From contig NC_019751.1 of the NCBI RefSeq assembly GCF_000317435.1, positions 744,001-808,000 of the forward strand: a stretch of DNA of 64,000 bases. The letters run 5' to 3'. Origin of the DNA: Calothrix sp. PCC 6303. GTDB lineage: Bacteria > Cyanobacteriota > Cyanobacteriia > Cyanobacteriales > Nostocaceae. Below the pieces are notes generated by a model that did no database searches, was not told the origin of the DNA, and worked only from the letters and a program-made list of their open reading frames with translations. Below are positions 52,956 to 61,936 of the stretch, one piece after another (positions within the stretch are counted from its first letter, which is position 1; each line of letters begins with the position of its first letter). Made by a program: the position numbers and the translations under genes.

Positions 52956-55667
52956 AATTTGCTCCTGTTGATTGGCGTTGTGAATATGGGTATGGTTTTC
53001 GATGGTGACGGATGGTGTGAGTTCCCGTTTTGGCTTTCTAGGGGTTCTGCGTTTTTCAAATTCTTCAGATGAAGCTTTGGAATCCTGGGAATAACCGATC
53101 GCATCGTCAATCAAACTATGAACATTAACTTTGTGGTAGGGAGGTTTATCACATTCAGTTTCGTAGGCTTGATTTTGCAGCCGTTCTTGAAGTTTTTTAA
53201 GTGCATAAGCATGGGGATTTTGGGAGCCTTTGCAAGTTGGACAATTACAGGGGATTAATTCTTGGTAGCGAAGTTTTTCGTAGGAATCGTGGATTTTATT
53301 AAACTCGTGACGGATGCGTGTCAGGAGGTCTTTTTTGGGAAAACCAGATACTCGAATGCGGATTTCATTTTTGTAGTAGGCTTCGATGACTTCAGCACGG
53401 GCATTACCATCGGTGAGAATCACGCCATCCTTCCAGATGAGTTCACCGTCAATTAGCTTGTGCATTTCTACAGCGAAGCGGGTGAGCATTCCCTTGGGCA
53501 TAAACTCATAGTGGTAACTCAGGATCAGGTTTTCCCTGTCATCCCAGGTATATTTGGGTTGGTTAGGAGAGAGAAGTTGGGGGGCAATGTAGGTGCCGGG
53601 ACGGTGGGGAATTTCGTAGCAGAGTTTAAACCGCATCATCAATTGCAGCAATTCATACCGCATGTCGCTGTATCGATCGTCTGCCCAAATTTTGGCAAGA
53701 TCTTCGTGGGTGAAGCAACCGAGGGCTTGTTGGACTTCTGGGGTGTCGAGGACGGTGTAGACGGCAGTGGTACCCCATTCGGGTTTGAGGATGATCCAGT
53801 TTTTCAGGATGGGGTCATCTTGAAAGTGGAGGCAAACACCGAGATCGTGAAGGTAGCCGCTGAGTTGGAGTTTGTCTTCGCGGCGTTTGAAGCCGTGGAT
53901 ATCGCAGAGGGTTAGGAATTCGTCTTGGGTGATGTAATTGCGGTTGTCGGCTTCTAGGGCTTCACGGACTCGTACCCAGGTTTTGGGTAGTGGGGTGCCA
54001 ATGTGGGGAAGTTGGCTGATATGGTGTTGGACGGCAGTGAGGATTTCGGAAAGTCCGCGATTATTGGGGCAGGCAAGGTTGGTGGGGAGGATTTTTTCGA
54101 GGTTGGGGAAGCGTCCGCGCAGTTGATTTTCGTTAACTTGGCAGGGGCGATCTTGTTTTTCGTTTTTGACGATGATGGCAGGGCTGGCTTCACTGAGGAG
54201 TTCGACGACTTCAAGCCAGTAGTTAAAGTCAGTGTTGTCTTGACGGGTATCAGCAACGAGGAGATAAAGAGAGCGCTTAGTGAGGAAGAATTGGTGAGTA
54301 GCATGGTAGATTTCTTGTCCCCCAAAATCCCAGATGTTGATGCGGAAGGGATTGCCACTGGAGTGAGGAAAGTCGAAACGGAGAACATCAATACCTTCTG
54401 TTGATTTTTCGGGGTTGTCACCACCTTCAAGTTTGAGCTTGTATTTGGAGTCAATAAGTTTGTTGGCAAGGCTGGTTTTTCCCGCCCCACCTTCACCAAT
54501 GATTAAGAGTTTAGCTTCGTAAATACGCTCTGAACCTTCTTCTTGAAGCTGTCTGATAAAGTTAAAAACGGGAGCAGGTTGTGTATATTTTCTTTTTACT
54601 TCTGGAGGAAGTTCTCCCAAATCGTTATTTCTAATATCAAGTTTTTTCAGTTGCGTTAGTTTAGTAAGTTCTTGTGGGAGCGTCAATAATTTGTTGTCAT
54701 ATAAAATTAGCTCTTTTAGTTTATTTAACTGCCCGATTGATTCTGGTAATCCCGTCAGTTGGTTACTGTTGAGGTAGAGGTATGTGAGACTGCTTAAATT
54801 CCCGAATGTCTCGGGTAAAGCGTTGAGTTGGTTACCGCTGAGGTAGAGGTCTGTGAGGCTGCTTAAATTCCCGAACGTCTCCGGTAAAGCGTTGAGTTGG
54901 TTCTCGCTGAGGTAGAGGTCTGTGAGGTTGGTTAAGTTTACAATCGACTCTGGTAAAGTGTTGAGTTGGTTATTCCAGAGGTAGAGATATCTGAGGTTGG
55001 TTAAGTTTCCAATCGACTCTGGTAAAGCATTGATTTGGTTCCCGCTGAGGTAGAGGTATGTAAGGCTGCTTAAATTCCCGAACGCCTCCGGTAAAGCGTT
55101 GAGTTGGTTCTCGCTAAGGTCGAGAAATGTGAGGCTGGTTAAGTTTCCAGCCGAATCCGGTAAAGCCTTGAGTTGGTTATTGTTGAGATAGAGATGTTTT
55201 AGGCTGGTTAAGTTTCCAACCGAATCCGGTAATCCCGTCAGTGGATTACTGTTGAGGTCTAGAAACGTGAGGCTGGTTAAGTTTCCGAACGCCTCCGGTA
55301 AAGCGTTGAGTTGGTTAGCGCTGAGGTCGAGGGATGTGAGGCTGGTCAAGTTTCCAATCGACTCCGGTAAAGCATTGATTTGGTTATTGTTGAGTTTGAG
55401 ATACCTGAGGCTGGTTAAGTTTCCGAACGCCTCCGGTAAAGCGTTGAGTTGGTTAGCACTGAGGTAGAGGTGTGTAAGACTAGTTAAGTTCCCGAACGCC
55501 TCCGGTAAAGTGCTGAGTTGGTTACGGTTGAGGTATAGGTCTGTGAGGCTGGTTAAGTTCCCGATCTCTGATGGTAACTCCGATAAATCCATCCCCGATA
55601 GATTCAGTTCTTTCCACTGCTCCTTGGCTGCCTGGGCAATTAGATTTTGTACTGATGGGCGTTCCAT
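52563..55667 (-). CDS. LRR-Roco GTPase with C-terminal membrane segment
   Basis: This 1034-residue protein starts with an LRR region (about 15-360, 14 repeats of 23 residues after a cap), then a Roc GTPase (about 383-545) and a COR domain (about 555-790). Roc motifs are LLIIGEGGAGKTSLANKLID (G1), NIWDFGGQEIYHATHQFF (G3) and VKNEKQDR (G4-like). A CxCxxC (CNCPTCKG) follows COR. Residues about 905-1034 form an Asn/Thr-rich segment (FNAPMSGVIASDNASVTNST), a helical part and a hydrophobic stretch (LIALFGIASLIASPIAGMTD). Roco proteins are GTP-driven switches. It lies 192 bp upstream of the caspase gene on the same strand, so the two may act together. Confidence 0.9.
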   Translation of the reverse strand: MERPSVQNLIAQAAKEQWKELNLSGMDLSELPSEIGNLTSLTDLYLNRNQLSTLPEAFGNLTSLTHLYLSANQLNALPEAFGNLTSLRYLKLNNNQINALPESIGNLTSLTSLDLSANQLNALPEAFGNLTSLTFLDLNSNPLTGLPDSVGNLTSLKHLYLNNNQLKALPDSAGNLTSLTFLDLSENQLNALPEAFGNLSSLTYLYLSGNQINALPESIGNLTNLRYLYLWNNQLNTLPESIVNLTNLTDLYLSENQLNALPETFGNLSSLTDLYLSGNQLNALPETFGNLSSLTYLYLNSNQLTGLPESIGQLNKLKELILYDNKLLTLPQELTKLTQLKKLDIRNNDLGELPPEVKRKYTQPAPVFNFIRQLQEEGSERIYEAKLLIIGEGGAGKTSLANKLIDSKYKLKLEGGDNPEKSTEGIDVLRFDFPHSSGNPFRINIWDFGGQEIYHATHQFFLTKRSLYLLVADTRQDNTDFNYWLEVVELLSEASPAIIVKNEKQDRPCQVNENQLRGRFPNLEKILPTNLACPNNRGLSEILTAVQHHISQLPHIGTPLPKTWVRVREALEADNRNYITQDEFLTLCDIHGFKRREDKLQLSGYLHDLGVCLHFQDDPILKNWIILKPEWGTTAVYTVLDTPEVQQALGCFTHEDLAKIWADDRYSDMRYELLQLMMRFKLCYEIPHRPGTYIAPQLLSPNQPKYTWDDRENLILSYHYEFMPKGMLTRFAVEMHKLIDGELIWKDGVILTDGNARAEVIEAYYKNEIRIRVSGFPKKDLLTRIRHEFNKIHDSYEKLRYQELIPCNCPTCKGSQNPHAYALKKLQERLQNQAYETECDKPPYHKVNVHSLIDDAIGYSQDSKASSEEFEKRRTPRKPKRELTPSVTIENHTHIHNANQQEQIMSDQSKKIQNFNAPMSGVIASDNASVTNSTFTQTNNANTAELLNLITTLRQTATQFPPQSQEDVIINIEDLETEIQKPADQRSIPRLKRSLIALFGIASLIASPIAGMTDFTNNVLEIGNKLHIELPQLP
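54591..55559 (-). repeat. 69-bp tandem DNA repeats encoding LRRs
   Basis: Fourteen 69-base units encode NLTSLTxLxLxxNQLxALPE-type repeats of 23 residues. Many units are nearly identical at the DNA level (for example the NALPEAFGNLTSL block), so unequal recombination and copy-number change are likely. Confidence 0.85.
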
Positions 55668-55800
55668 CTGGGCATTTCCAAAGATACTTAGTTTATTTTG
55701 ACATACCCAATAAGTAGTTAGGTAAAAATAATATTTATGTCATTGCGTAGTTTACGAACCGAAGGTTGGAGGAACGACGTTGCTTGCATCCCGCAGGGTA

Positions 55801-56144
55801 GCGATCGCATAAGCTCGTTAGTATTGAAGATATTGCGATTGCTTCCTTACGTCGCAATGACAGACGGGGTTTTTTACTAAGTTTGTTGGGAGGTGCGATC
55901 GCGCGCAACTCTGAACAAAGTTACAGCTTGTACGACGTGAGTGCGATCGCTTGTGGTGACAGATAGCCTATTTTACTGGGTTTGTTTGAAAGTGCGATCG
56001 CGCTGACGATTTTACCTGCTTTGAGGTGGAATGCGATCGCTCTTCTCCCGTAACTTGGGTGGAACAAAGTAATTGTGAATTTTTTCAGTCGGTTATGTTG
56101 GGTTACGCAAAGCCTTCACCCAAGCTACGAGAGATTGCGATCGC
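55801..56144. repeat. HIP1-dense intergenic segment
   Basis: Six perfect GCGATCGC octamers lie at 55801, 55895, 55943, 55994, 56033 and 56137, one per about 60 bp. The whole gap 55668-56290 (623 bp) has no visible gene and lies between the Roco promoter and the end of higA. Confidence 0.8.
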
Positions 56145-56290
56145 ACTCTTTATACAGAAGACTTTGGGTATTCAGATATTGATGGGCTGAGAATTGTCAA
56201 TCCTTTCAAAACTCCCTAAACCTGCCGCAGCATAAATTTGAAATACTTCTACTTTTTATCAATTGCTTTTATTTCAGTCCCTTACACAAG

Positions 56291-56692
56291 TCATATAAAA
56301 ATACCAGGATCCACTTGAAAAAAATCTCCTAAAGCCTTCGCTTGTGCTTTGCTGATTTCCCGTTTCCCATTCACAACCTCTGAAACAATACCCTTAGAAC
56401 CAACTATCCCAACTAAATCTGACTGTTTAATACCTCTTTGTTCCATCAAAAAAAGTAACATAGAATGAGGATTAGAAGCATCTCCAGGAGCATAATATTC
56501 CTGTTCAAATTTTTCAATTAGAGTAATTAGTAAATCATAAAGTTCATCTTCTTCAAGACTGCGATGTTGTTGATGCATTAACTTCTCAACAACTGCCAAA
56601 GCCTTTTCATTGTCCTCTTCAGTCCTAATTATTTTTGGTTGATGCTCAACTAATAACTCTTGATATTTCTGTGGATTAAAAGTAAGGGTCAT
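56291..56692 (-). CDS. higA: HigA-type XRE-family antitoxin
   Basis: This 133-residue protein (ATG at 56692) has an N-terminal part (about 1-75) for toxin contact, and a C-terminal XRE helix-turn-helix: LFLMEQRGIKQSDLVGIVGS, then GIVSEVVNGKREISKAQAKA. Antitoxins of the HigA family neutralise HigB and repress their own promoter. Its start overlaps the higB stop by 17 bases (56676-56692). Longer starts at 56722 lie inside higB and are less likely. The toxin-first order is the usual one for higBA. Confidence 0.88.
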   Translation of the reverse strand: MTLTFNPQKYQELLVEHQPKIIRTEEDNEKALAVVEKLMHQQHRSLEEDELYDLLITLIEKFEQEYYAPGDASNPHSMLLFLMEQRGIKQSDLVGIVGSKGIVSEVVNGKREISKAQAKALGDFFQVDPGIFI

Positions 56693-56975
56693 TTTTCCAA
56701 TTGTCCTTATCATACTCAGCATGAGTGAAAACGTACTTGATATAAATCAACTGTTTTTCATAATCGATACTCACGATTAATCTATATTTATTTCCTTTAA
56801 TATTGAAAACAGTAAAATTACCAACTGCTTCTGTTTTCGGGAAAATAGATTGTACCTCAATCAAATTTGACCAGTTAGCTTTGAGCGCAACTTTGTACCA
56901 GTTATCAAGAGCATCTTGACAATCAGCGTGCTGTTCATAAAATTCTTTTAACCTTCGGTAGCTAATTACATGCAT
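56676..56975 (-). CDS. higB: HigB-type mRNA interferase toxin
   Basis: This 99-residue protein fits the HigB family of RelE-like toxins that cut mRNA on the ribosome. MHVISYRRLKEFYEQHADCQ, then ALDNWYKVALKANWSNLIEV and a C-terminal VFTHAEYDKDNWKNDPYF, with GNKYRLIVSIDYEKQLIYIK between, are the family pattern. It is the first gene of the operon. TATAAT (56994-56989) and a 13-bp-arm palindrome at 56999-57027 lie directly upstream. Confidence 0.9.
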   Translation of the reverse strand: MHVISYRRLKEFYEQHADCQDALDNWYKVALKANWSNLIEVQSIFPKTEAVGNFTVFNIKGNKYRLIVSIDYEKQLIYIKYVFTHAEYDKDNWKNDPYF

Positions 56976-56988
56976 TTTCCACTGTATG

Positions 56989-57027
56989 ATTATAACTTAA
57001 TTTAGTTCTCACTATGAGAACTAAATT
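56989..57027 (-). promoter_or_regulatory. higBA promoter and operator palindrome
   Basis: TATAAT (56994-56989) is 14 bases upstream of the higB ATG. AATTTAGTTCTCA-CTA-TGAGAACTAAATT (56999-57027) is a perfect 13-bp inverted repeat covering the expected -35 region. HigA-type antitoxins bind such palindromes to repress their operon; this is the likely operator. Confidence 0.65.
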
Positions 57028-57150
57028 CACAGTATCACGATACTGGCAACGATTCTTAGGGAGTACTACATTAGGGTATGAATTTGTTGGTGTTGTTGAA
57101 CAACAAGTAGAACACCTTTAGAGTTTCATAGTAATAGTTATTCTCGAATT

Positions 57151-58839
57151 CTAAAACGAGAAAACCGTCCTCAATGAACTTTGCCAAATCGTACCATTAC
57201 TTTTATCGTTATCTGGGTTTGTAACCAGAGAAAACACTGGGGTAACGCTAATATTGTCATTTAATTGCAGATTATAAAATGCTTCAAAATTAGTTTGAGT
57301 GCTATTACCTAAATCACCTGTAATAAAAGGTTGACCAACTGCAACTCCTGCCAAAGTTCCTGGTATCACTACGTTGCGTCTTGTGACACCAACTGACCAA
57401 CTGATGGGGGTTGCGTCAAAATCCCGATTAATAGCGGTATTAAAGCCTTGGTAACTCCCAATACCAAAGCGTCCAAAGATTCCTGTTTCTTTATTTAAAC
57501 TATATTCTGTATTTAAACCAACTGCATTAATATCAGTATCATTCACTTGGGCGTTGGTATATTGTAGTTTTAGTCGCAACTTTTGACTGGGGTTATATTC
57601 CACCTCCACAGTTGCTTGATGTCCATCACCGGATATACCTTGATTCGGCTGATTTCCGTTCTTGGCAACGTAAAGCGATCGCATAATCAATTTAGGGCTA
57701 GGATTCCATACTACCACCCCCCCAGCACCGCCTTCTCGATCAATTTGGTTTTGAACAATTAAAGGGTTGTTGAGAAGCGCACCGGAACTAAAATCGGCAG
57801 CTTCATTGTTAGCGTATGAATTTTTATCTATAAAATCACGGGGTGAAATTTTTGCCCCGATGGTGACTTCTAAATCTTTCTGAGGACGAAAACTATAAGA
57901 TAAACGTCTTAATCTCAGTTGGGAATCCACATCTGAATATTGCAATCCCCCAGCATTAGCAAGTAATCCAGCCGTACCCAAATAATTTAAACCCTCACGC
58001 TGTTCTTGGGCAACAGCATCACCACCATTATTACCGGATTCCAATTGTGTCACCAATAAATCTTGGGGTTGAAAACTCGTCAATAAATTTAAGCGAGTCC
58101 GAGAAACTAATGTATTTGCAGCACTACTACCTCCGGAAACCCCGACAATTTGCTGTCCCTGTAATTTCGTAGTTGTAGAAAATCTCTGTGCTTGAATTGT
58201 GGCAGCTTTCAACTCAGTTTGATCAATTCTTCGCTGCAATTCATCCAAAACCACCCGATACTCTTTTTGTAAACGTCGCAGTGTAATCGCATCCTGACGG
58301 ATATACTCATCACCAATGGCATTTGCCACCAAATCCTCAACTTTATCGATAGTTATGGCTAAACCTGCGGCAAATTCGTATCGAGTCATCTGTTGATTGC
58401 CACGAAACTTACTATCGGGATATGCTGATAGAATTCCATAACGCTCCATCAAAGTTTTTAAAGCTTGATAAGCCCAATCTGTTGGTTTGACATCAGTAAG
58501 TTCATCAACCGTCGGTATTTTATCTAAAGCATTAAAATTTGTATTTTCCCCGTTATCAGGAATGCTGGAAAACTCTACCGATTCCACATCAACAGTTGGA
58601 CAAGATATGGAAGTATGGCAAGATGTGACATCTTGTTGTCCCTGTATTTGTGTCTCAACTCCTTTCTCAGAATCAGATGCAGGGATAATATTTGCTAATT
58701 CAGCTAGTGATGGTAAACATAGTTGGCTAAAAGCACTACAGCCAACTATGCTACCAAATAGTAACTGAGGGGATGGTGTCTTGCACCTAGTTTGAATTTG
58801 TAAACCTGCTTTCAAAAAATCTTTGATACTCAACTCCAT
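57151..58839 (-). CDS. SLH-domain OprB-type porin (iron uptake porin family)
   Basis: This 562-residue outer-membrane protein has a hydrophobic N-terminal segment (about 25-47), an SLH domain (about 113-170; DVKPTDWAYQALKTLMERYG, then TRYEFAAGLAITIDKVEDL), a coiled coil (about 175-225) and a beta-barrel (about 235-562) ending in Phe (SLRTVFSF), as outer-membrane barrels usually do. Such proteins are the main porins of cyanobacteria, often annotated as iron uptake porin. The ATG at 58839 has GAGG upstream; a GTG at 58842 is less likely. Confidence 0.9.
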   Translation of the reverse strand: MELSIKDFLKAGLQIQTRCKTPSPQLLFGSIVGCSAFSQLCLPSLAELANIIPASDSEKGVETQIQGQQDVTSCHTSISCPTVDVESVEFSSIPDNGENTNFNALDKIPTVDELTDVKPTDWAYQALKTLMERYGILSAYPDSKFRGNQQMTRYEFAAGLAITIDKVEDLVANAIGDEYIRQDAITLRRLQKEYRVVLDELQRRIDQTELKAATIQAQRFSTTTKLQGQQIVGVSGGSSAANTLVSRTRLNLLTSFQPQDLLVTQLESGNNGGDAVAQEQREGLNYLGTAGLLANAGGLQYSDVDSQLRLRRLSYSFRPQKDLEVTIGAKISPRDFIDKNSYANNEAADFSSGALLNNPLIVQNQIDREGGAGGVVVWNPSPKLIMRSLYVAKNGNQPNQGISGDGHQATVEVEYNPSQKLRLKLQYTNAQVNDTDINAVGLNTEYSLNKETGIFGRFGIGSYQGFNTAINRDFDATPISWSVGVTRRNVVIPGTLAGVAVGQPFITGDLGNSTQTNFEAFYNLQLNDNISVTPVFSLVTNPDNDKSNGTIWQSSLRTVFSF

Positions 58840-58863
58840 CACACCTCAATCGCTGGAAAAAAC

Positions 58864-59298
58864 TTATTGATTTACCAATTGCTGACTAGTATCGTTTGTG
58901 CTAGCTGAACCCTGAGTACCCACCTGAATTAGTTCTATCTTATAACCATCTGGATCTTCAACAAAAGCAATCACAGTGGAACCATGTTTCATTGCCCCTG
59001 GTTCCCGTGTCACCTTCCCTCCAAGACTTTTTATTTGTTCGCAAGTTCCATAAATATCATCGACACCCAAGGCAATATGTCCGTAAGCGTTGCCTAATTC
59101 ATATTTTTCAACACCCCAGTTGTGAGTTAACTCTAGCACTGAGGTTTCAGATTCATCTCCGTATCCTACAAAAGCCAAAGTAAATTTACCACTGGGGTAA
59201 TCCTTTTGACGCAGTAATTTCATCCCCAGAATCTCACAGTAGAACTTCAATGATTCTTGAAGATTTCCCACTCGTAGCATTGTATGTAGTAAGCGCAT
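58864..59298 (-). CDS. gloA: Lactoylglutathione lyase (glyoxalase I)
   Basis: This 144-residue enzyme converts the methylglyoxal-glutathione adduct to lactoylglutathione. [20 protein letters not shown], then [20 protein letters not shown] and [14 protein letters not shown] contain the metal ligands (His in the first, Glu in LELTHNW, His in GNAYGHIA and Glu in YKIELIQ) of the GloA family. The ATG at 59298 gives the normal [10 protein letters not shown] start; an earlier ATG at 59331 adds eleven atypical residues. Followed closely by the porin gene. Confidence 0.93.
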   Translation of the reverse strand: MRLLHTMLRVGNLQESLKFYCEILGMKLLRQKDYPSGKFTLAFVGYGDESETSVLELTHNWGVEKYELGNAYGHIALGVDDIYGTCEQIKSLGGKVTREPGAMKHGSTVIAFVEDPDGYKIELIQVGTQGSASTNDTSQQLVNQ

Positions 59299-59355
59299 AA
59301 GCAATTCCCGATAGTTCTCCTCATAGATCATAGTAATACAAGGGAATTATTACCA

Positions 59356-59718
59356 TTAACTTTTAGAAGATAATCCCAGCAGTTGAGTATCAACTGAGTT
59401 TATATACTCTTGATTACTTAAAGTAGCAGCAGGTAATAAATTAGCTTTAATTCCAGCTTCCACCAAGTTTTTACCATGAACATTCATTTGATGAGATGCC
59501 GAAATAAAGGTACCATAACTAGGAATACCTTGATTTTTTAAGTAACCTTGATAGGCGAGATAAACAAGACGGAAAGGAGTTAATTGAACAGGACTGCTGT
59601 TTTGTAATGTTTGGCTAGCATCTAACATTTTTTCATGTCTTGACTGTGCTTGGGCAGGATTAACAGTAGCGATAAAGAGTAGCATTACAGATAAACTAGC
59701 AGTAATTAGGCGTTTCAT
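59356..59718 (-). CDS. Small exported hypothetical protein
   Basis: This 120-residue protein has a clear signal peptide (RLITASLSVMLLFIATVNPA, then QAQS). The mature part is mostly helical with LVYLAYQGYLKNQGIPSYGT. It is 57 bp upstream of gloA on the same strand and may be co-transcribed. I do not recognise a family. Confidence 0.7.
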   Translation of the reverse strand: MKRLITASLSVMLLFIATVNPAQAQSRHEKMLDASQTLQNSSPVQLTPFRLVYLAYQGYLKNQGIPSYGTFISASHQMNVHGKNLVEAGIKANLLPAATLSNQEYINSVDTQLLGLSSKS

Positions 59719-60193
59719 ATTTGTTCAACCTCGATTCCTTAACTTAATTCTTAGTATCTGGTTGAAAGCTGAATCTAACCTGATGTAAATCTGAGAGAAT
59801 CCTAAGAATTTAGTTAGTGCTCAGTGAAAAAATAGATAAATCAGCTAGAACACTGCTTTAAGACTATTTATTTACTGTAAATGCGATCTATTGCATGTTT
59901 CTGGAAACGGATACCCAATGGCATAATTAGCTTTTGTGTAGTGATAAATGGTAAAACTGGTGGCGGATAACTGTTTATGAGTTAAACAGATGGCTAGTAC
60001 GTCAAGGCAGTAGTGAGTAGGCAGTAGGCAGACGGGGAAAGCCGTTTATTACTGCACCTTTCATGGTCAAATAATGGTCTAGTTATTTACGCTATGCTGT
60101 ACTAGAGAGGGATAAATTTGACCAAACTTTGTTTAAAATTGGTATAAATAGGATGCTAATCAAATCTCATCACTAAGATCTTTTTCCAAATAT
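59719..60193. other. 475-bp intergenic region
   Basis: No gene is visible. AATTCTTAG (59746-59754) and CTAAGAATT (59802-59810) form an inverted repeat in the upstream region of the divergent exported protein, and a GGCAGTAGGCAG-type repeat lies at about 60020. It must hold promoters for both flanking genes. Confidence 0.4.
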
Positions 60194-61135
60194 ATGGCTG
60201 AGAAAAAACTAAGATGGTCAACAATTATTTTGCAAAGCAAAGGGTCAATTATCAGTATTGTTTATAAACATGTCATTGCCTGCGGTACTTTTGGATTATT
60301 CATTTCAATTCTGTACTATTATAAATTACCAGTTTCTCAGCCTATTCTCCAAAATGTAATTCCTAGTATTGTACTTGGTTTATTATTAGTATTACGTACA
60401 AATACAGCCTACGATAGATTTTGGGAAGGTCGGAAAGCTTGGGGTTCTATTGTGAATAATGTTCGCAATTTAGCAAGACAAATTTTGGTATCTATTCAGG
60501 AAAATGCACCTGAAGATAGAGTAGAAAAAATAGCTATTCTCAATTTCTTAGTTGCCTTTGCTGTCACTACTAAGTTACATTTGCGCGGGGAAAAGATACA
60601 TAATGAGTTGGAAGAGTTAGTTACAAATCGTCAATGTCTGAAGTTGAAGAATATTAACCACGCACCTTTAGAAGTTGCTTTCTGGATTGGAGATTATCTT
60701 GAGCAACAGCATCGTTCTAAACGTATTGATAGTTATCAATTAACATTAATGCAGGAATTAATAAATAATTTAGTCGATAGTTTAGGTGCTTGTGAACGTA
60801 TCTTGCGTACACCGATGCCTGTAGCTTATTCGATTCATCTGCGACAACTATTACTACTATACTGTTTGCTGCTACCTTTTCAACTAGTACAGAGTTTAGG
60901 TTGGTGGACTTGTATGATTACGGCTTTAATTAGTTTTACGTTGTTTGGAATTGAGGCGATTGGAATTCAAATTGAAGATCCTTTTGGTCATGATAGCAAT
61001 GATTTGCCTTTGGATAATATTTGTAAGACGATGAAACGTAATATTGATGATTTAATTAGTTTTAATTCAGGTAGTTATGCCAGAGTTAATGATGATAATG
61101 ATTTACCGACATCAATTACAAGTAGGATAATATAA
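60194..61135 (+). CDS. Bestrophin-family anion channel
   Basis: This 313-residue membrane protein matches the bestrophin family. LRTNTAYDRFWEGRKAWGSI is the family motif, IEDPFGHDSNDLPLDNICKT has the acidic cluster, and four hydrophobic segments are visible. Bacterial bestrophins form pentameric channels for anions or, in some cases, cations; chloroplast relatives help adjust thylakoid electrical potential. It is convergent with the ABC transporter genes. Confidence 0.85.
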   Translation: MAEKKLRWSTIILQSKGSIISIVYKHVIACGTFGLFISILYYYKLPVSQPILQNVIPSIVLGLLLVLRTNTAYDRFWEGRKAWGSIVNNVRNLARQILVSIQENAPEDRVEKIAILNFLVAFAVTTKLHLRGEKIHNELEELVTNRQCLKLKNINHAPLEVAFWIGDYLEQQHRSKRIDSYQLTLMQELINNLVDSLGACERILRTPMPVAYSIHLRQLLLLYCLLLPFQLVQSLGWWTCMITALISFTLFGIEAIGIQIEDPFGHDSNDLPLDNICKTMKRNIDDLISFNSGSYARVNDDNDLPTSITSRII

Positions 61136-61162
61136 AAAATTAATATAGATGGTGGAACGTCT

Positions 61163-61936
61163 CTACCGAGTTAGATTGCTTCCTGGATTTTCAAGCATCA
61201 AATATTGGGAAATATCCCGACAATGTTGGTTATATATCGATGAAGTGCGAAACTCTTGACTGCGGGGATAGGGTGCGTCTATTTCTATCTCTGCAACAAT
61301 ACGTCCGGGTTTTGCACCCATTACCAAGACACGCTGAGATAAGTATACTGCTTCATAGATATTGTGGGTGACAAAAACCACTGTCCACTGGTGTCGCTGA
61401 GATAAATCCAATAACTCTGTATTAAGTCTACTGCGGGTGATTTCGTCTAAAGCGCCAAATGGTTCATCCATCAGCAGGATATCAGGATTTTGTACCAATG
61501 CCCTAGCTATGGATACTCGCATTTTCATCCCCCCAGATAACTGACGGGGGTAGTTATCCTCAAAACCCTTTAATCCGACTTGTGCGATCGCATGTTGAAT
61601 TCTAGTGCTAATATCTCGTTGTGGTAGCCGCGCCAGTTTCAATGGTAAAGCCACATTTTCCCTCACGTTTGCCCAAGGTAACAGTGCAGCATCCTGAAAG
61701 ACAAATGCTAATTTTTGCTTTGCTTGACTTTTACCCCAATTAATAGTTCCAGAACTCGGTTGTCCCAATCCAGCGATAATTCGTAATATTGTACTTTTTC
61801 CACATCCAGATGCACCCACCAAGCTGAGAAATTCTGACTCTTTGATACTGAAACTCACATCTTTTAAGGCAATGTTACCATTACCGTAAACTTTGCCAAT
61901 GTGATTCAGGGTAATAGCAGGGTTATCATCTCGCAT
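61163..61936 (-). CDS. ABC transporter ATPase of nitrate/sulfonate/thiamine-precursor type
   Basis: This 257-residue ATPase has Walker [10 protein letters not shown], signature [15 protein letters not shown], Walker [14 protein letters not shown] and H-loop [10 protein letters not shown]. The layout matches SsuB, TauB and NrtD-type ATPases. Its ATG overlaps the substrate-binding protein stop (TAATG). No permease gene follows before the convergent bestrophin gene. Confidence 0.9.
   Translation of the reverse strand: MRDDNPAITLNHIGKVYGNGNIALKDVSFSIKESEFLSLVGASGCGKSTILRIIAGLGQPSSGTINWGKSQAKQKLAFVFQDAALLPWANVRENVALPLKLARLPQRDISTRIQHAIAQVGLKGFEDNYPRQLSGGMKMRVSIARALVQNPDILLMDEPFGALDEITRSRLNTELLDLSQRHQWTVVFVTHNIYEAVYLSQRVLVMGAKPGRIVAEIEIDAPYPRSQEFRTSSIYNQHCRDISQYLMLENPGSNLTR

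Noticed and set aside
54591-55559. Regular 69-bp repeats that could suggest a CRISPR array
   Set aside because: The repeats are contiguous, without spacers, and encode LRRs in frame.
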